Assembly: GCF_900205965.1 (NCBI RefSeq)
Contig: NZ_OAOF01000001.1
Coordinates: forward strand, 519,388 to 583,387
DNA length: 64,000 nt
Origin: Lacrimispora amygdalina
GTDB taxonomy: Bacteria; Bacillota; Clostridia; Lachnospirales; Lachnospiraceae
Direction of reading: 5' to 3'
Below the pieces are notes generated by a model. It had not been told where the DNA came from and searched no databases. It saw nothing but the letters and a program-made list of their open reading frames with translations. Every line of letters begins with the position of its first letter. Position 1 is the stretch's first letter. The translations under genes were made by a program, and so were the position numbers. Positions 1 through 9,083 of the stretch are shown here, piece by piece.

Positions 1-85
1 TATAATTATACTGGCAGGTACAAACTGCTGGCAATCGTGTATAGGGTGGTAGGCCTCGATTCTACATAGAATGGAGGTGTTGCTT
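1..85 (+). promoter_or_regulatory. Promoter -10 and leader of the holin-like toxin gene
   Basis: TATAAT (1-6) overlaps TATACT (7-12) at the window edge, so the -35 box lies outside. The leader contains ATTCTA-ca-TAGAAT (about 60-71), a short hairpin just before GGAGG (73-77), eight bases ahead of the toxin ATG. The same hairpin and flanking bases precede the second toxin copy near 49.75 kb, which suggests that leader structure limits toxin translation. That role is inferred. Confidence 0.5.
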
Positions 86-172
86 ATGAAGAATTATGAC
101 TTCAAGGACTTAATGTCTTTTGGTATGTTCCTTCTGGCACTGCTGACATTCGTCTTTATGACGTGTCATTAA
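86..172 (+). CDS. Small hydrophobic type I toxin, putative holin-like toxin family
   Basis: A 28-residue peptide: a charged N-terminus (MKNYDFKDLMSFGMF), a hydrophobic stretch rich in Leu, Ala and Phe, and a short tail. The DLMSFGMFLLALLTF signature resembles the Hol_Tox group of clostridial and bacillar membrane peptides. GGAGG with eight-base spacing supports the ATG. Members of such families depolarise or damage the membrane when overproduced; that is family knowledge, not shown here. A homologous peptide sits inside the mobile element at 49656-49739. The gene faces a convergent RNA (176-265) through a shared bidirectional terminator, the usual layout of type I toxin-antitoxin pairs. Confidence 0.75.
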   Translation: MKNYDFKDLMSFGMFLLALLTFVFMTCH

Positions 173-175
173 CCG

Positions 176-265
176 CAAAAAGCCTTCCCTGTACTTTGGT
201 CGGTCGGGAAGGTTTTTGCATTACTTTTCTTATCAGCCAACCACCCTGTGGCGATTGCCCTTCTT
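176..265 (-). ncRNA. Candidate antisense antitoxin RNA of the toxin at 86-172
   Basis: On the minus strand a promoter with TTGTAA (294-299), a 16-base spacer and TATAAT (272-277) predicts a start near 265. The RNA would end at the terminator stem CCTTCCC/GGGAAGG (183-212), giving about 90 nucleotides and a 3' overlap with the toxin mRNA. The antitoxin candidate at 49560-49648 has the same length, promoter quality and convergent layout. Ends are estimated from motifs. Confidence 0.6.
179..218. terminator. Bidirectional terminator between toxin and antisense RNA
   Basis: The stem CCTTCCC (183-189) / GGGAAGG (206-212) is followed by five T on the plus strand, and by CTTTTTG when read on the minus strand. 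It can stop both convergent transcripts. Confidence 0.8.
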
Positions 266-347
266 TATTATATTATAACTGCCATTTAAAATATTACAAG
301 TACAGGCATTTATTTTAAAATATTTCCAGAAATTTCTAGCAATCTCC

Positions 348-1421
348 TTAATTTTCATTCAGCCTGGCAAGTTTCTCGGCCTGGTCTGCAGCAATCAGGG
401 AATCTAAAAGTTCATAAATGTCTCCATTCATGATGGAATCGATCTTATAAAGTGTCAGCTTAATCCGGTGATCTGTTACACGGCCCTGGGGGAAATTATA
501 GGTTCTGATCTTCTCAGACCGGTCACCAGTACCAATCTGGCTTCTGCGCTCCTCTGCCTCAGAATTCTGTCTCTTTTCCAGCTCAATATCATAAAGCTTG
601 GAACGAAGCAGGCGGAATGCCTTTTCTTTGTTCTGAAGCTGGGACTTCTCCGTCTGAGAGTAAATCACAATCCCTGTAGGCATATGAGTCAGACGAACTG
701 CTGAATCGGTGGTATTAACACACTGTCCGCCGTTACCGGAAGCACGCATGACATCGATTCTCACATCCTTATCCTCAATCACTACATCCACTTCCTCCGC
801 TTCTGGCATAACTGCCACAGTGGCTGTTGAAGTGTGGATTCTTCCGCCGCTCTCTGTCTCCGGTACACGCTGGACACGGTGAACGCCGCTTTCGTATTTC
901 ATTTTGGAATAAGCACCTTTTCCGGTGATCATGGCAACTACTTCCTTGAACCCGCCGATACCGTTCTCATTCACGCTGATTAACTCTACCTTCCATCTCT
1001 GGGCTTCTGCATAATTCACATACATACGATACAGCTCAGAAGCAAAAAGCGCGGCCTCATCTCCGCCAGCTCCTGCGCGGATTTCCAGAATAATGTTCTT
1101 ATCATCGTTGGGGTCTTTGGGTAAAAGAAGTATTTTCAGCTCCTGTTCCAGCTGTTCAATTTTCTTTTTGGCATCGGATAATTCTTCCTTTGCCATCTCC
1201 CGCATCTCCTCATCACTCTCTTCTTCCAGAATTGCCAGACTTTCCTCTACCGTCTGTTTTTCTTTCTTATACTGGGTATAAGCCTCTACCAGATCTGCCA
1301 GATCCGCCTGCTCCTTCATCAGCTTCCGAAACCGGTTCTGATCCTCTGCAACAGACGGATTGTTAAGCTCCAGCATCAGTTCTTCATAATGAATTAATAT
1401 ATCATCTAATCGATCAAACAT
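348..1421 (-). CDS. prfA: Peptide chain release factor 1
   Basis: A class I release factor that decodes UAA and UAG and triggers peptidyl-tRNA hydrolysis. The GGQ catalytic motif is visible in [18 protein letters not shown], and the RF1-type PxT codon-recognition tripeptide is PET in [13 protein letters not shown]. The residues after GGQ read CVNTT where most RF1 have HVNKT, a mild oddity. I chose the ATG at 1421 (MFDRLDDIL, 357 aa) because GGAGG lies seven bases upstream; a longer in-frame reading to 1460 lacks a site. It follows prmC, which methylates the GGQ glutamine. Confidence 0.97.
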   Translation of the reverse strand: MFDRLDDILIHYEELMLELNNPSVAEDQNRFRKLMKEQADLADLVEAYTQYKKEKQTVEESLAILEEESDEEMREMAKEELSDAKKKIEQLEQELKILLLPKDPNDDKNIILEIRAGAGGDEAALFASELYRMYVNYAEAQRWKVELISVNENGIGGFKEVVAMITGKGAYSKMKYESGVHRVQRVPETESGGRIHTSTATVAVMPEAEEVDVVIEDKDVRIDVMRASGNGGQCVNTTDSAVRLTHMPTGIVIYSQTEKSQLQNKEKAFRLLRSKLYDIELEKRQNSEAEERRSQIGTGDRSEKIRTYNFPQGRVTDHRIKLTLYKIDSIMNGDIYELLDSLIAADQAEKLARLNEN

Positions 1422-1459
1422 TGGTATCCTCCAAAATCTCACCAAAAGGGCCATGCCCA

Positions 1460-2323
1460 TTATTTTTCATAAACACCACTTACTACCCGGTCCAGCCCCG
1501 CCGCATCACACCATGACCGGATCTTCGTAAAACCAGCTTCCACAAGCAGTTTGCTGACTGCCTCTTTCTGATCATAACCTGTTTCAAAATATACTGTACC
1601 GCCAGGATTTAAAAACTTCCTGCTCTCTTCTGCCAGTCTCCTGTAAAAATAAAGACCGTCTTTTTTTCCGTCAAGGGCCAGCATAGGCTCATGGTCCCGC
1701 ACCTCCGGCTGCAGCTTACGGATCTCTTCTGTCGGAATGTAGGGCGGGTTGGAAACGATCACATCAAACCTTTCATCTGTCTCAAAAGCATTAAATAAAT
1801 CGCTTAACAGAAACGTGATATGATCTTTGCCTAAAATTGCCTCCCCATTCCGTTGTGCCACTTTTAGTGCTTCCGAAGAAATGTCTGCTGCTGCCACCGA
1901 TTGGAAACCGCCAAGCTTTGCAAGACTTATGGCAATACATCCGCTTCCTGTGCACAGATCAAGAACTCTGGGATTCTTTCCTTTGTAATCCTTTAAAACC
2001 TGTTCAGCCAGAGTCTCCGTATCCTGCCTGGGAATCAAAACATGCTCATTGATGAAAAAGTTCAGACCCATAAATTCCATGTTTCCAGTTATCTGCTGAA
2101 GGGGAATTCTGGCTGATCGAAGCTCAAGCATCCGGTAAAACTCACGGACAGATCCGTCGGATTGTGCTTTTAACTCTCTGTTCCGTTCTATGAGAAAATG
2201 AGTCAGGTCTGTATGAAATGCCTCAAGCAGCAGATATCTGGCATCAAGAGCCGCTTCATCCACTCCGGCTTTCAACAGCCTGTCAGTTCCTTCCTCCAAT
2301 AACTGATTTAACGTTAAACTCAT
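1460..2323 (-). CDS. prmC: Peptide chain release factor N5-glutamine methyltransferase
   Basis: A 287-residue SAM-dependent methyltransferase that modifies the GGQ glutamine of release factors. The SAM-binding motif [17 protein letters not shown] and the substrate-binding NPPY motif ([10 protein letters not shown]) are present, with the helical N-terminal domain before them. Its ATG overlaps the stop codon of the DUF1385 gene (ATGA at 2320-2323), which implies translational coupling. It lies directly upstream of prfA, so enzyme and substrate are co-transcribed. Confidence 0.96.
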   Translation of the reverse strand: MSLTLNQLLEEGTDRLLKAGVDEAALDARYLLLEAFHTDLTHFLIERNRELKAQSDGSVREFYRMLELRSARIPLQQITGNMEFMGLNFFINEHVLIPRQDTETLAEQVLKDYKGKNPRVLDLCTGSGCIAISLAKLGGFQSVAAADISSEALKVAQRNGEAILGKDHITFLLSDLFNAFETDERFDVIVSNPPYIPTEEIRKLQPEVRDHEPMLALDGKKDGLYFYRRLAEESRKFLNPGGTVYFETGYDQKEAVSKLLVEAGFTKIRSWCDAAGLDRVVSGVYEK

Positions 2324-3264
2324 GATTTCTTCCCCGGAAAGCTTTTTTCAAGAAATTCTCTCCAGTCAAACACAGCTTCTACGGAAGCGATCCCAACTTC
2401 AATCATGGAATCATCCGGTTCACTGGTTGTCAGTCCCTGCATCCACATACCCGGTCTGCTTAAAATATCTACCAGCTTTGACTCACTTCTGCCTGCAATG
2501 CGAAGAAACTCGTAAGACACTCCTGCGATCACCGGGATCAGAACAATACGGCTTAAAATCCGAAGGGGAAGAGTCTTTACCTGTATTACCATAAAAAACA
2601 GGATACTGATAATCATAACAATCAAAAGAAAACTGGTTCCGCAGCGCTTATGTTCCTTAGAGCTGTTTCTTACGTTCTCTACATTCAGCTCCAGTCCGTG
2701 TTCCAGACAGTTAATACATTTATGTTCTGCTCCGTGGTACATGAAGGTACGTCTTATGTCCTCCATGCGGGAAACAAGCTTAATATAAGCAATAAAGATA
2801 CCAATACGTATGATACCTTCCAATACAGCCATCACAGTCTGCGATTTTATAAAATAGTGAAATATATTAGCCAGAAACATGGGAAGTACCATAAAAATGC
2901 AGATAGCCATAATTACGGAAAATACCATTACCATGCTCATCAGAGCTTTTTCCATCTTTTCACCAAATATCCGCTCCAAAAGCTTCTCAAATTTCGAGGG
3001 TTCCATATCCTCCTCATCATCTTCAAAAAAGCTGGCAGAAAAGGTGAGGGACCTCATACCCAGTATCATGGAATCAGCAAAGCTGAAAATACCTCTGAAA
3101 AACGGAAGAGAAAACAGCTTCACTTTCTCCCCCAGGCTGACATACGTATCTTTTTTCACTTCAATGGTTCCGTCCGGTTTCCGTACTGCTGTGGCATACT
3201 CATCCCTGTTTTTCATCATAACGCCTTCAATCACGGCCTGACCGCCGATTCCTGAATACTTCAT
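2320..3264 (-). CDS. DUF1385 (YqhQ-like) membrane protein
   Basis: A 314-residue integral membrane protein of the DUF1385 family, biochemical role unknown. The N-terminal GIGGQAVIEGVMM signature and the central YHGAEHKCINC motif, rich in His and Cys, are typical of the family. Several hydrophobic segments lie around residues 110-170 and 215-260. The ATG at 3264 is preceded by a GGTGG site; an in-frame upstream start at 3291 is not better supported. Placement between rpmE and prmC-prfA is conserved in many clostridia. Confidence 0.9.
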   Translation of the reverse strand: MKYSGIGGQAVIEGVMMKNRDEYATAVRKPDGTIEVKKDTYVSLGEKVKLFSLPFFRGIFSFADSMILGMRSLTFSASFFEDDEEDMEPSKFEKLLERIFGEKMEKALMSMVMVFSVIMAICIFMVLPMFLANIFHYFIKSQTVMAVLEGIIRIGIFIAYIKLVSRMEDIRRTFMYHGAEHKCINCLEHGLELNVENVRNSSKEHKRCGTSFLLIVMIISILFFMVIQVKTLPLRILSRIVLIPVIAGVSYEFLRIAGRSESKLVDILSRPGMWMQGLTTSEPDDSMIEVGIASVEAVFDWREFLEKSFPGKKS

Positions 3265-3291
3265 ACGCCAACCACCTCTCTCTAATCTCAA

Positions 3292-3332
3292 AAAAGGTTG
3301 AGCTAAAGTGTTTCCACTAAACTCAACCTTTT
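3292..3332 (-). terminator. Terminator after rpmE
   Basis: Read on the minus strand, a long hairpin AAGGTTGAG...CTCAACC with a GAAA loop is followed by a run of T. It separates rpmE from the DUF1385-prmC-prfA operon. Confidence 0.85.
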
Positions 3333-3345
3333 CTTTGCTCCAAAC

Positions 3346-3552
3346 TTATTCAGCCTTAACGCCATATTTACGATTGAATTTATCAATACGTCCACGAGCG
3401 GAAGCAGCTCTCTGCTGACCGGTGTAGAATGGATGGCATTTAGAACAAATTTCTACGTGGATGTCATCCTTTGTAGAACCAGTTACGAATTCATTACCAC
3501 AGTTGCAAACAACCTTTGCCTGGTAGTAATTTGGATGGATTCCCTCTTTCAT
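3346..3552 (-). CDS. rpmE: 50S ribosomal protein L31, zinc-binding type
   Basis: A 68-residue L31. Cysteines in VVCNCG and [12 protein letters not shown] form the zinc-binding set of the C+ type. I place the start at the ATG at 3552 ([11 protein letters not shown]), eight bases after GAGG; the GTG nine bases upstream is part of the ribosome binding region. It sits between rho and the DUF1385 operon and is closed by its own terminator. Confidence 0.95.
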   Translation of the reverse strand: MKEGIHPNYYQAKVVCNCGNEFVTGSTKDDIHVEICSKCHPFYTGQQRAASARGRIDKFNRKYGVKAE

Positions 3553-3686
3553 TATTTTCACCTCGCATACTTTGATTTCTATTAAATCGCGGTTTGTAAA
3601 CCGACTTTGTCTAATAAACAGCTTGTATAGTATAACATAGAAAAAATCTTAATGCAAGCATTTATTTATATAAAAGATCACAGCCA

Positions 3687-5309
3687 TTAGAAAAAGCGCA
3701 TCTTTTTGGATGTTTCTACAAATTCCCGATTGCTCCTTGTTTTTGAAAACAGGTCCAGAATTTTTTCAACTGCATCTTCCGGTTTTAATGTATTGGTTGC
3801 CTTACGTACAACATCCACAGCCTCTGCTTCTTCTCTGGTAAGCAGCAGATCGTCTCTTCTGGTTCCGGATTTTAAAATATCAATCGCAGGGAAAATTCTC
3901 TTCTCTGACAGCTTCCGGTCAAGCACCAGTTCCATGTTGCCGGTACCTTTAAATTCTTCATAAATCACGTCATCCATGCGGCTTCCCGTATCAACCAGTG
4001 CAGAAGCAAGAACGGTAAGGCTCCCGCCCTCTCTCATGTTTCTCGCAGCACCAAAGAAACGCTTGGGCATATGAAGGGCTGCGGGGTCAAGACCACCGGA
4101 AAGCGTTCTTCCGCTGGGTGCAACCGTTAAGTTATAAGCTCTTGCAAGGCGGGTGATGCTGTCCAAAAGAATTACAACGTCTCTGCCATGCTCTACAAGA
4201 CGTTTCGCTCTCTCAATCACCATCTCCGATACTCTTTTGTGACGATCAGGAAGTTCATCAAAGGTGGAATAAAGTACTTCCACATTATTGCCCACAATAG
4301 ATTCTTTGATATCGGTAACCTCTTCCGGACGCTCATCAATGAGTAATATCATCAGATGAATCTCTGGATGATTGACTGTAATTGCTTTTGCAATCTGCTT
4401 TAACAGGGTTGTTTTTCCTGCCTTGGGAGGAGATACAATCATACCTCTCTGTCCCTTTCCGATGGGGGCCAATAAGTCCAGCACCCTCATGGCTGTGGTA
4501 TTCTTTCCGCCGTCCGTCTCCATATGAAGGCGCTTATCCGGGAAGATCGGGGTCATATTCTCAAAGTTTGGCCGGCGCTCCGCCATATTGGTAGGATATC
4601 CGTTAATTTTCTTCACATATAACAGCGCTGCAAATTTCTCTGCAGCAGTTTTTACTCTGCGGCTTCCATGAATAATGTCTCCGGTTTTCATGTTAAAGCG
4701 GCGGATCTGGGAAGGTGCTACATAGACATCATTCTCACCTGGAAGATAATTCTCGCACCGGATAAAACCAAATCCATCAGGCATGACCTCCAGAATGCCA
4801 TGGGCATCAATTCCGCTGTCAAGCTCCTGAAGCTCCGGACTGGGCTGGAAATCTACTTTAGGTTCTTCAGCTGCATATTCCTGCTTTGCATATGATTCAT
4901 TCCTTCCGGAATTCTCATATCTGCCATTGCCCTCAGAGCTTCCTCCCCCTGTCGGGCGGTATGGTCTTTGCTGTGAATCCTGGCGGTAAGAGCGGACAAC
5001 CGTCTTCTTGGTGCTGCTTTGCACCGGTGTGTTCTGCTGGGTCCCACCAGACTGCTGAGGCTGCGAAGCGGACATGGCTGGTCTGTTCGTTTCTTTCTCA
5101 GGCTGTTCATTTTTTTGTTCTTTGACTGTTTCCCTGCTTTCTGCCGTTACACTCCCAGCCGAAGCTGCGAAATCAGAAGTTTCTCCTTCCTTTTCACAGA
5201 GTATATTTATAATATCGGGCTTTCTCATGGAACTGTAGCCCTTTATTCCCTGGGCTTTTGCAAGCTCCTTTAACTCCGTTAACGGCAATGTCAGTAATTT
5301 TTCACGCAT
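3687..5309 (-). CDS. rho: Transcription termination factor Rho
   Basis: A 540-residue RNA-dependent ATPase that terminates transcription. The N-terminal Rho_N domain (about 1-45) is followed by a Gln/Arg/Ser-rich low-complexity insert (about 45-160) not found in E. coli Rho, then the RNA-binding cold-shock fold and the ATPase core. Walker A is [12 protein letters not shown] and Walker [30 protein letters not shown] covers the R-loop region. I prefer the ATG at 5309, preceded by AAGGAG six bases away, over the ATG at 5324. The leader holds a GACCGGA/TTCCGGTC hairpin (about 5380-5400). Confidence 0.96.
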   Translation of the reverse strand: MREKLLTLPLTELKELAKAQGIKGYSSMRKPDIINILCEKEGETSDFAASAGSVTAESRETVKEQKNEQPEKETNRPAMSASQPQQSGGTQQNTPVQSSTKKTVVRSYRQDSQQRPYRPTGGGSSEGNGRYENSGRNESYAKQEYAAEEPKVDFQPSPELQELDSGIDAHGILEVMPDGFGFIRCENYLPGENDVYVAPSQIRRFNMKTGDIIHGSRRVKTAAEKFAALLYVKKINGYPTNMAERRPNFENMTPIFPDKRLHMETDGGKNTTAMRVLDLLAPIGKGQRGMIVSPPKAGKTTLLKQIAKAITVNHPEIHLMILLIDERPEEVTDIKESIVGNNVEVLYSTFDELPDRHKRVSEMVIERAKRLVEHGRDVVILLDSITRLARAYNLTVAPSGRTLSGGLDPAALHMPKRFFGAARNMREGGSLTVLASALVDTGSRMDDVIYEEFKGTGNMELVLDRKLSEKRIFPAIDILKSGTRRDDLLLTREEAEAVDVVRKATNTLKPEDAVEKILDLFSKTRSNREFVETSKKMRFF

Positions 5310-5473
5310 ATTAATCTCCTTCATGATTCCTTATACCAGTTGTTTCGTAATCTTGGGAATGATCTACGATAGAATATCGCAAACAGACGACCGGAATAAT
5401 CTTCCGGTCCTAATCATGTTGAATCAGGTCGTACGATATGTTTATTATAAACCTTAATAAATAAAAAGAAAAG

Positions 5474-6793
5474 TCATTTTTTTAGAAAGCTTAAGTGTTC
5501 CCTGATTTTTTTCTCATACCCGTTCTCTGTAGGCCGGTAAAATTCTGTACCTTCCATGCCATCCGGAAGATATTGCTGCTTTACATAATGATTCTCATAA
5601 TCGTGGGCATAGAGATATCCCTGGCCATGGCCAAGCTTAGCGGAACCTTTATAATGGGAGTCCTGTAAGTGGACAGGTATGGGCATGGTCTTTTTATTTC
5701 TCACTGCTTCCTGTGCCTCGAATACAGCGACACATGCCGCATTGCTTTTTGGTGCACATGCCACATAGGTAACTGCCTGAGACAAAATAATCTGAGCTTC
5801 CGGAAGTCCGATCCGCTCCGCTGCCTGGGCGGCCGCCACTGCTACGACAAGAGCCTGTGGATCTGCATTGCCCACATCCTCTGACGCACAGATCATGATT
5901 CTTCTTGCGATGAATTTAATATCTTCCCCTGCATAGAGCATCCGCGCCAGATAATAAACCGCTGCATCAGGATCTGATCCCCGCATGCTCTTAATAAATG
6001 CGGAGATAGTATCGTAATGGTTATCTCCGTTTTTATCGTATCGGACTGCACGTTTCTGAATGCATTCCTGGGCCACTTCCATGTTAATATGGATTTTTCC
6101 GTCATGGGGGTCCCGTTCTGTTGTCATGACGCCAAGCTCCACCGCATTTAAAGCTGCCCTTGCATCACCGTTTGCCACATCTGCCAGAAAATCCTCTGCT
6201 TCCGGGTCAATGACTGCATTATAGGCACCCATTCCCTTTTCTTTATCGTAAACCGCACGGCTGATCAGTTCCTTAATATCGTCTTTTTCCAGTGTCTTCA
6301 GCTCAAATACACGGGAACGGGAAAGAAGCGCACCATTCACCTCGAAATAAGGGTTTTCCGTGGTTGCGCCGATCAATATTAATGTTCCATCCTCTACAAA
6401 AGGCAGAAGATAGTCCTGCTGCCCCTTATTAAACCTATGAATCTCATCAACAAAAAGAATGGTCTTCTTACCATACATTCCAAGAGAATCTTTGGCCTCT
6501 TTTACAATCTCTTCCATATCTTTTTTCCCGGCCACCGTTGCGTTAATCTGTCTGAAATCCGCACTGGTGGTATTGGCAATGACTCTTGCCAGAGTGGTTT
6601 TCCCGGTTCCGGGAGGTCCGTAGAATATAACTGATCCCAGCTTATCCGCTTTAATAGCGCGGTAAAGAAGCTTATCCTTTCCGATAATATGCTGCTGCCC
6701 CACCACTTCTTCCAAAGTGGACGGGCGAAGCCTGGAAGCAAGAGGGGATTCTTTTTCCATGGTATTCTCCCTCATATAATCAAACAAATCCAT
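5474..6793 (-). CDS. rarA: Replication-associated recombination protein RarA (MgsA)
   Basis: A 439-residue AAA+ ATPase of the clamp-loader clade that acts at stalled replication forks. Walker A is GPPGTGKTTLA and Walker B ILFVDEIHRFNKGQQD; the C-terminal half has the RarA-specific domains. AAGGAG lies six bases before the ATG. It is monocistronic, upstream of rho on the same strand. Confidence 0.95.
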   Translation of the reverse strand: MDLFDYMRENTMEKESPLASRLRPSTLEEVVGQQHIIGKDKLLYRAIKADKLGSVIFYGPPGTGKTTLARVIANTTSADFRQINATVAGKKDMEEIVKEAKDSLGMYGKKTILFVDEIHRFNKGQQDYLLPFVEDGTLILIGATTENPYFEVNGALLSRSRVFELKTLEKDDIKELISRAVYDKEKGMGAYNAVIDPEAEDFLADVANGDARAALNAVELGVMTTERDPHDGKIHINMEVAQECIQKRAVRYDKNGDNHYDTISAFIKSMRGSDPDAAVYYLARMLYAGEDIKFIARRIMICASEDVGNADPQALVVAVAAAQAAERIGLPEAQIILSQAVTYVACAPKSNAACVAVFEAQEAVRNKKTMPIPVHLQDSHYKGSAKLGHGQGYLYAHDYENHYVKQQYLPDGMEGTEFYRPTENGYEKKIREHLSFLKK

Positions 6794-7020
6794 AATTTAC
6801 TCCTTTATCCGTTATCGTGTATCCAGTCAGATAAACAGAGGATATGCTGATCCCTCTTTCTTTATTATGGGCAGTCCGCGGTCATTTGTCAAGAACATTT
6901 GTTCTCTTTTTCTCCCGGTTTTTTATCAGATTTTATTGCATTAAATTTCATTTTAAACAGATATAAAACGTGCTATTCTCTAATTGTAACAAAAAAACAT
7001 TTTTTTTAATAGGAGGGTAT

Positions 7021-8139
7021 ATGAGTACAAAGAACATGAAAACAACAAGTATTATGTCTGAAGAGACAGGTCTTATGAATGAGACCGCCGCACAAAAAGC
7101 AAGCAGTCCTTTTTCCATCCGAAATATCTCTTCCACTGAACTGGTAAGGGAAATCCGTATTGGCTGGAATTTAGGAAATACCATGGATGCAACCGATGGT
7201 TTCGGTCTTTCTTCCGAAACCTCCTGGGGGAATCCAAGAACTACGAAAGCCATGATTGATAAGATCAGGGAAGGAGGCTTTAACACCTTAAGAGTTCCAA
7301 CTACCTGGGAAAAACACCTGGGACCCGCACCGGATTACACCATTGATCCAGCGTGGCTTAACAGGGTTGTGGAGGTTGTAGATTACGGCATCAATAACAG
7401 GATGTTTGTTATTTTAAACCTTCATCATGAGGAATGGCATTTTCCATCTTACGCTAATGAAGCTGCCGCCACCAGGATTCTTACAAAAGTATGGACTCAG
7501 ATTGCGGAAAGATTTAAAAATTATGATGAGCATCTGATCTTTGAAGGTCTGAATGAGCCACGGCAAAAGGGTACGGCGGACGAATGGAACGGCGGCAACA
7601 GAGAAGGTCAGGAAGTCGTAAACCGTTTTAATGCTGCTTTTGTAAGGACCATACGAAACTCCCTCGGGAACAACCCGTTAAGGCATTTAATGATTCCGCC
7701 TTATGCTGCTACTTCTTCCACAAATGCCTGGGATAACTTTGTTATACCAAGGGATAATAAAATCATTGTCTCTATACACGCTTACACACCTTATGACTTT
7801 GCCCTGAATACTTCAGGAACTTCGGAGTGGCGCCTTGATAACAGCGCAGATACCGGGGCCATAACCTATCTGATGGACAGTATTCACCGCTATTTTATTT
7901 CCAAAGGTTATCCGGTCATAATTGGTGAATTCGGTGCAATGAATAAGAATAATTTAAGACAGCGTACCAACTGGGCTAATTTCTATGTAAAATCAGCCAA
8001 AGCCAAAGGAATTCCCTGCATCTGGTGGGATAATGGTGTCATAAACGGTGACGGCGAGCTCTTTGGACTGCTGGACAGAACAAATTGTACCTTTTATTAT
8101 CCCGATCTGGTAAATGCAATGATGAGAGGGATTCAATAA
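7021..8139 (+). CDS. Glycoside hydrolase family 5 (endoglucanase-like)
   Basis: A 372-residue GH5 enzyme. IRIGWNLGNTMDA is the family's N-terminal signature. FEGLNEPR carries the acid/base glutamate and IIGEFGAMN the nucleophile glutamate. No signal peptide precedes the catalytic domain: the first 45 residues are polar. It therefore looks cytoplasmic, perhaps acting on imported oligosaccharides. The ATG at 7021 follows GGAGG. It is a single gene, opposite in strand to rarA. The exact substrate cannot be read from the sequence. Confidence 0.9.
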   Translation: MSTKNMKTTSIMSEETGLMNETAAQKASSPFSIRNISSTELVREIRIGWNLGNTMDATDGFGLSSETSWGNPRTTKAMIDKIREGGFNTLRVPTTWEKHLGPAPDYTIDPAWLNRVVEVVDYGINNRMFVILNLHHEEWHFPSYANEAAATRILTKVWTQIAERFKNYDEHLIFEGLNEPRQKGTADEWNGGNREGQEVVNRFNAAFVRTIRNSLGNNPLRHLMIPPYAATSSTNAWDNFVIPRDNKIIVSIHAYTPYDFALNTSGTSEWRLDNSADTGAITYLMDSIHRYFISKGYPVIIGEFGAMNKNNLRQRTNWANFYVKSAKAKGIPCIWWDNGVINGDGELFGLLDRTNCTFYYPDLVNAMMRGIQ

Positions 8140-8150
8140 TTCAGTCTGAG

Positions 8151-8193
8151 CTGTTGCTCCACATGTGACTAATCACCTGTGAAGCAACAGCTC
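8151..8193 (+). terminator. Hairpin downstream of the GH5 gene
   Basis: GAGCTGTTGCT (about 8151) pairs with AGCAACAGCTC (about 8183-8193). There is no clear T-run, so it may be a Rho-type or 3'-stabilising structure. Confidence 0.5.
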
Positions 8194-8215
8194 CTCTGCG
8201 TCAAAAATATTAAGG

Positions 8216-8572
8216 TTAAACGAACCGGCCCGGGAGATAACCAGCCTTTTTTACAATGTCTTTTATATCACTTTCTGCCATCTTCTCTTTCATATGAACT
8301 GTAACCTGTTTCTTTTCAAAATCCGCCACTGCATAGATTCCGTCAAGGCTGTTAAACGCATTCTCCACCTTTTTTCTGCAGTTTTCACAGGTCATTCCAT
8401 CTACCTGAAGAGTTGTGACGTGGGGATAATGGAATTTATTTGTGTCTGCTGCTTTCACTTTCTTCACTACCTCACCGCCGCCGCAGCATCCCTGCTTAGT
8501 CCGTTTAATGGAACTTTTCAAACCAAAATAACAGATTACGATTAAAATCACACTGATCACAGCTGTTGACAT
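8216..8572 (-). CDS. Membrane-anchored heavy-metal-associated domain protein
   Basis: A 118-residue protein: an N-terminal membrane helix (STAVISVILIVICYFGL), a basic linker with CCGGG like FeoB-associated cysteine-rich proteins, then an HMA domain (about 50-118) with the metal-binding MTCENC motif. A role in copper or iron handling at the membrane is likely but the metal cannot be read off. The ATG at 8572 follows GGAGG. No transporter ATPase gene is adjacent. Confidence 0.8.
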   Translation of the reverse strand: MSTAVISVILIVICYFGLKSSIKRTKQGCCGGGEVVKKVKAADTNKFHYPHVTTLQVDGMTCENCRKKVENAFNSLDGIYAVADFEKKQVTVHMKEKMAESDIKDIVKKAGYLPGRFV

Positions 8573-8657
8573 ATCAACTCCTCCTTTTCTGCAAAATGAT
8601 GTTCTATCAATATTATAAAACGAAAACGCAGATATGGAAGAGTTTTTATTGATACTT

Positions 8658-8913
8658 TTAATCAATTAATAATTCATCCGCTGTTACAAACGTATATCCC
8701 TGTTTGGTCAATACATCAATTGCCTCAAGTGCAGCTTCCACAGATGTGGGAAATACATCGTGGAGAAGTATAATATCTCCGGGTTCCACGTTCTTTACTA
8801 TATTACGGACAATTTTTTTCGTATTCTGGGTTTTCCAGTCCAGGGTATCCTCATTGCATAAAGCTGGAAAAAATGTCTTTTTCCCCTTTGCTCTGTAACC
8901 CCAACAGTATTAT
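8658..8913 (-). pseudogene. Polysaccharide deacetylase C-terminal remnant
   Basis: An open frame ending at 8658 reads NEDTLDWKTQNTKKIV, then PGDIILLHDVFPTSVEAAL and GYTFVTADELL. These are the last two motifs of NodB-type polysaccharide deacetylases. No start codon with a ribosome binding site precedes it, and the catalytic TFDDGP and HxxxH motifs are missing. It is a gene fragment. The truncated deacetylase at 30382-31002 lacks exactly this part. Confidence 0.7.
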
Positions 8914-9083
8914 TGTTATTTTTTTATCATTCTGTATCGATTTATTTTGTCGAATTTTGTCGATAACTATTTTTCATTTATTAAAAGTTTTAATTTTCAT
9001 TTTTGTATAATTATAATAAAATTTAATCATAATCAGTTTTTTTATTGTTACATTTAACAACGAAACATGAAAAGGAGAAAAAT

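Noticed and set aside
2650..3255. A 201-codon plus-strand frame opposite the DUF1385 gene
   Set aside because: Antisense shadow of a well-supported membrane protein; no ribosome binding site and low-complexity composition.
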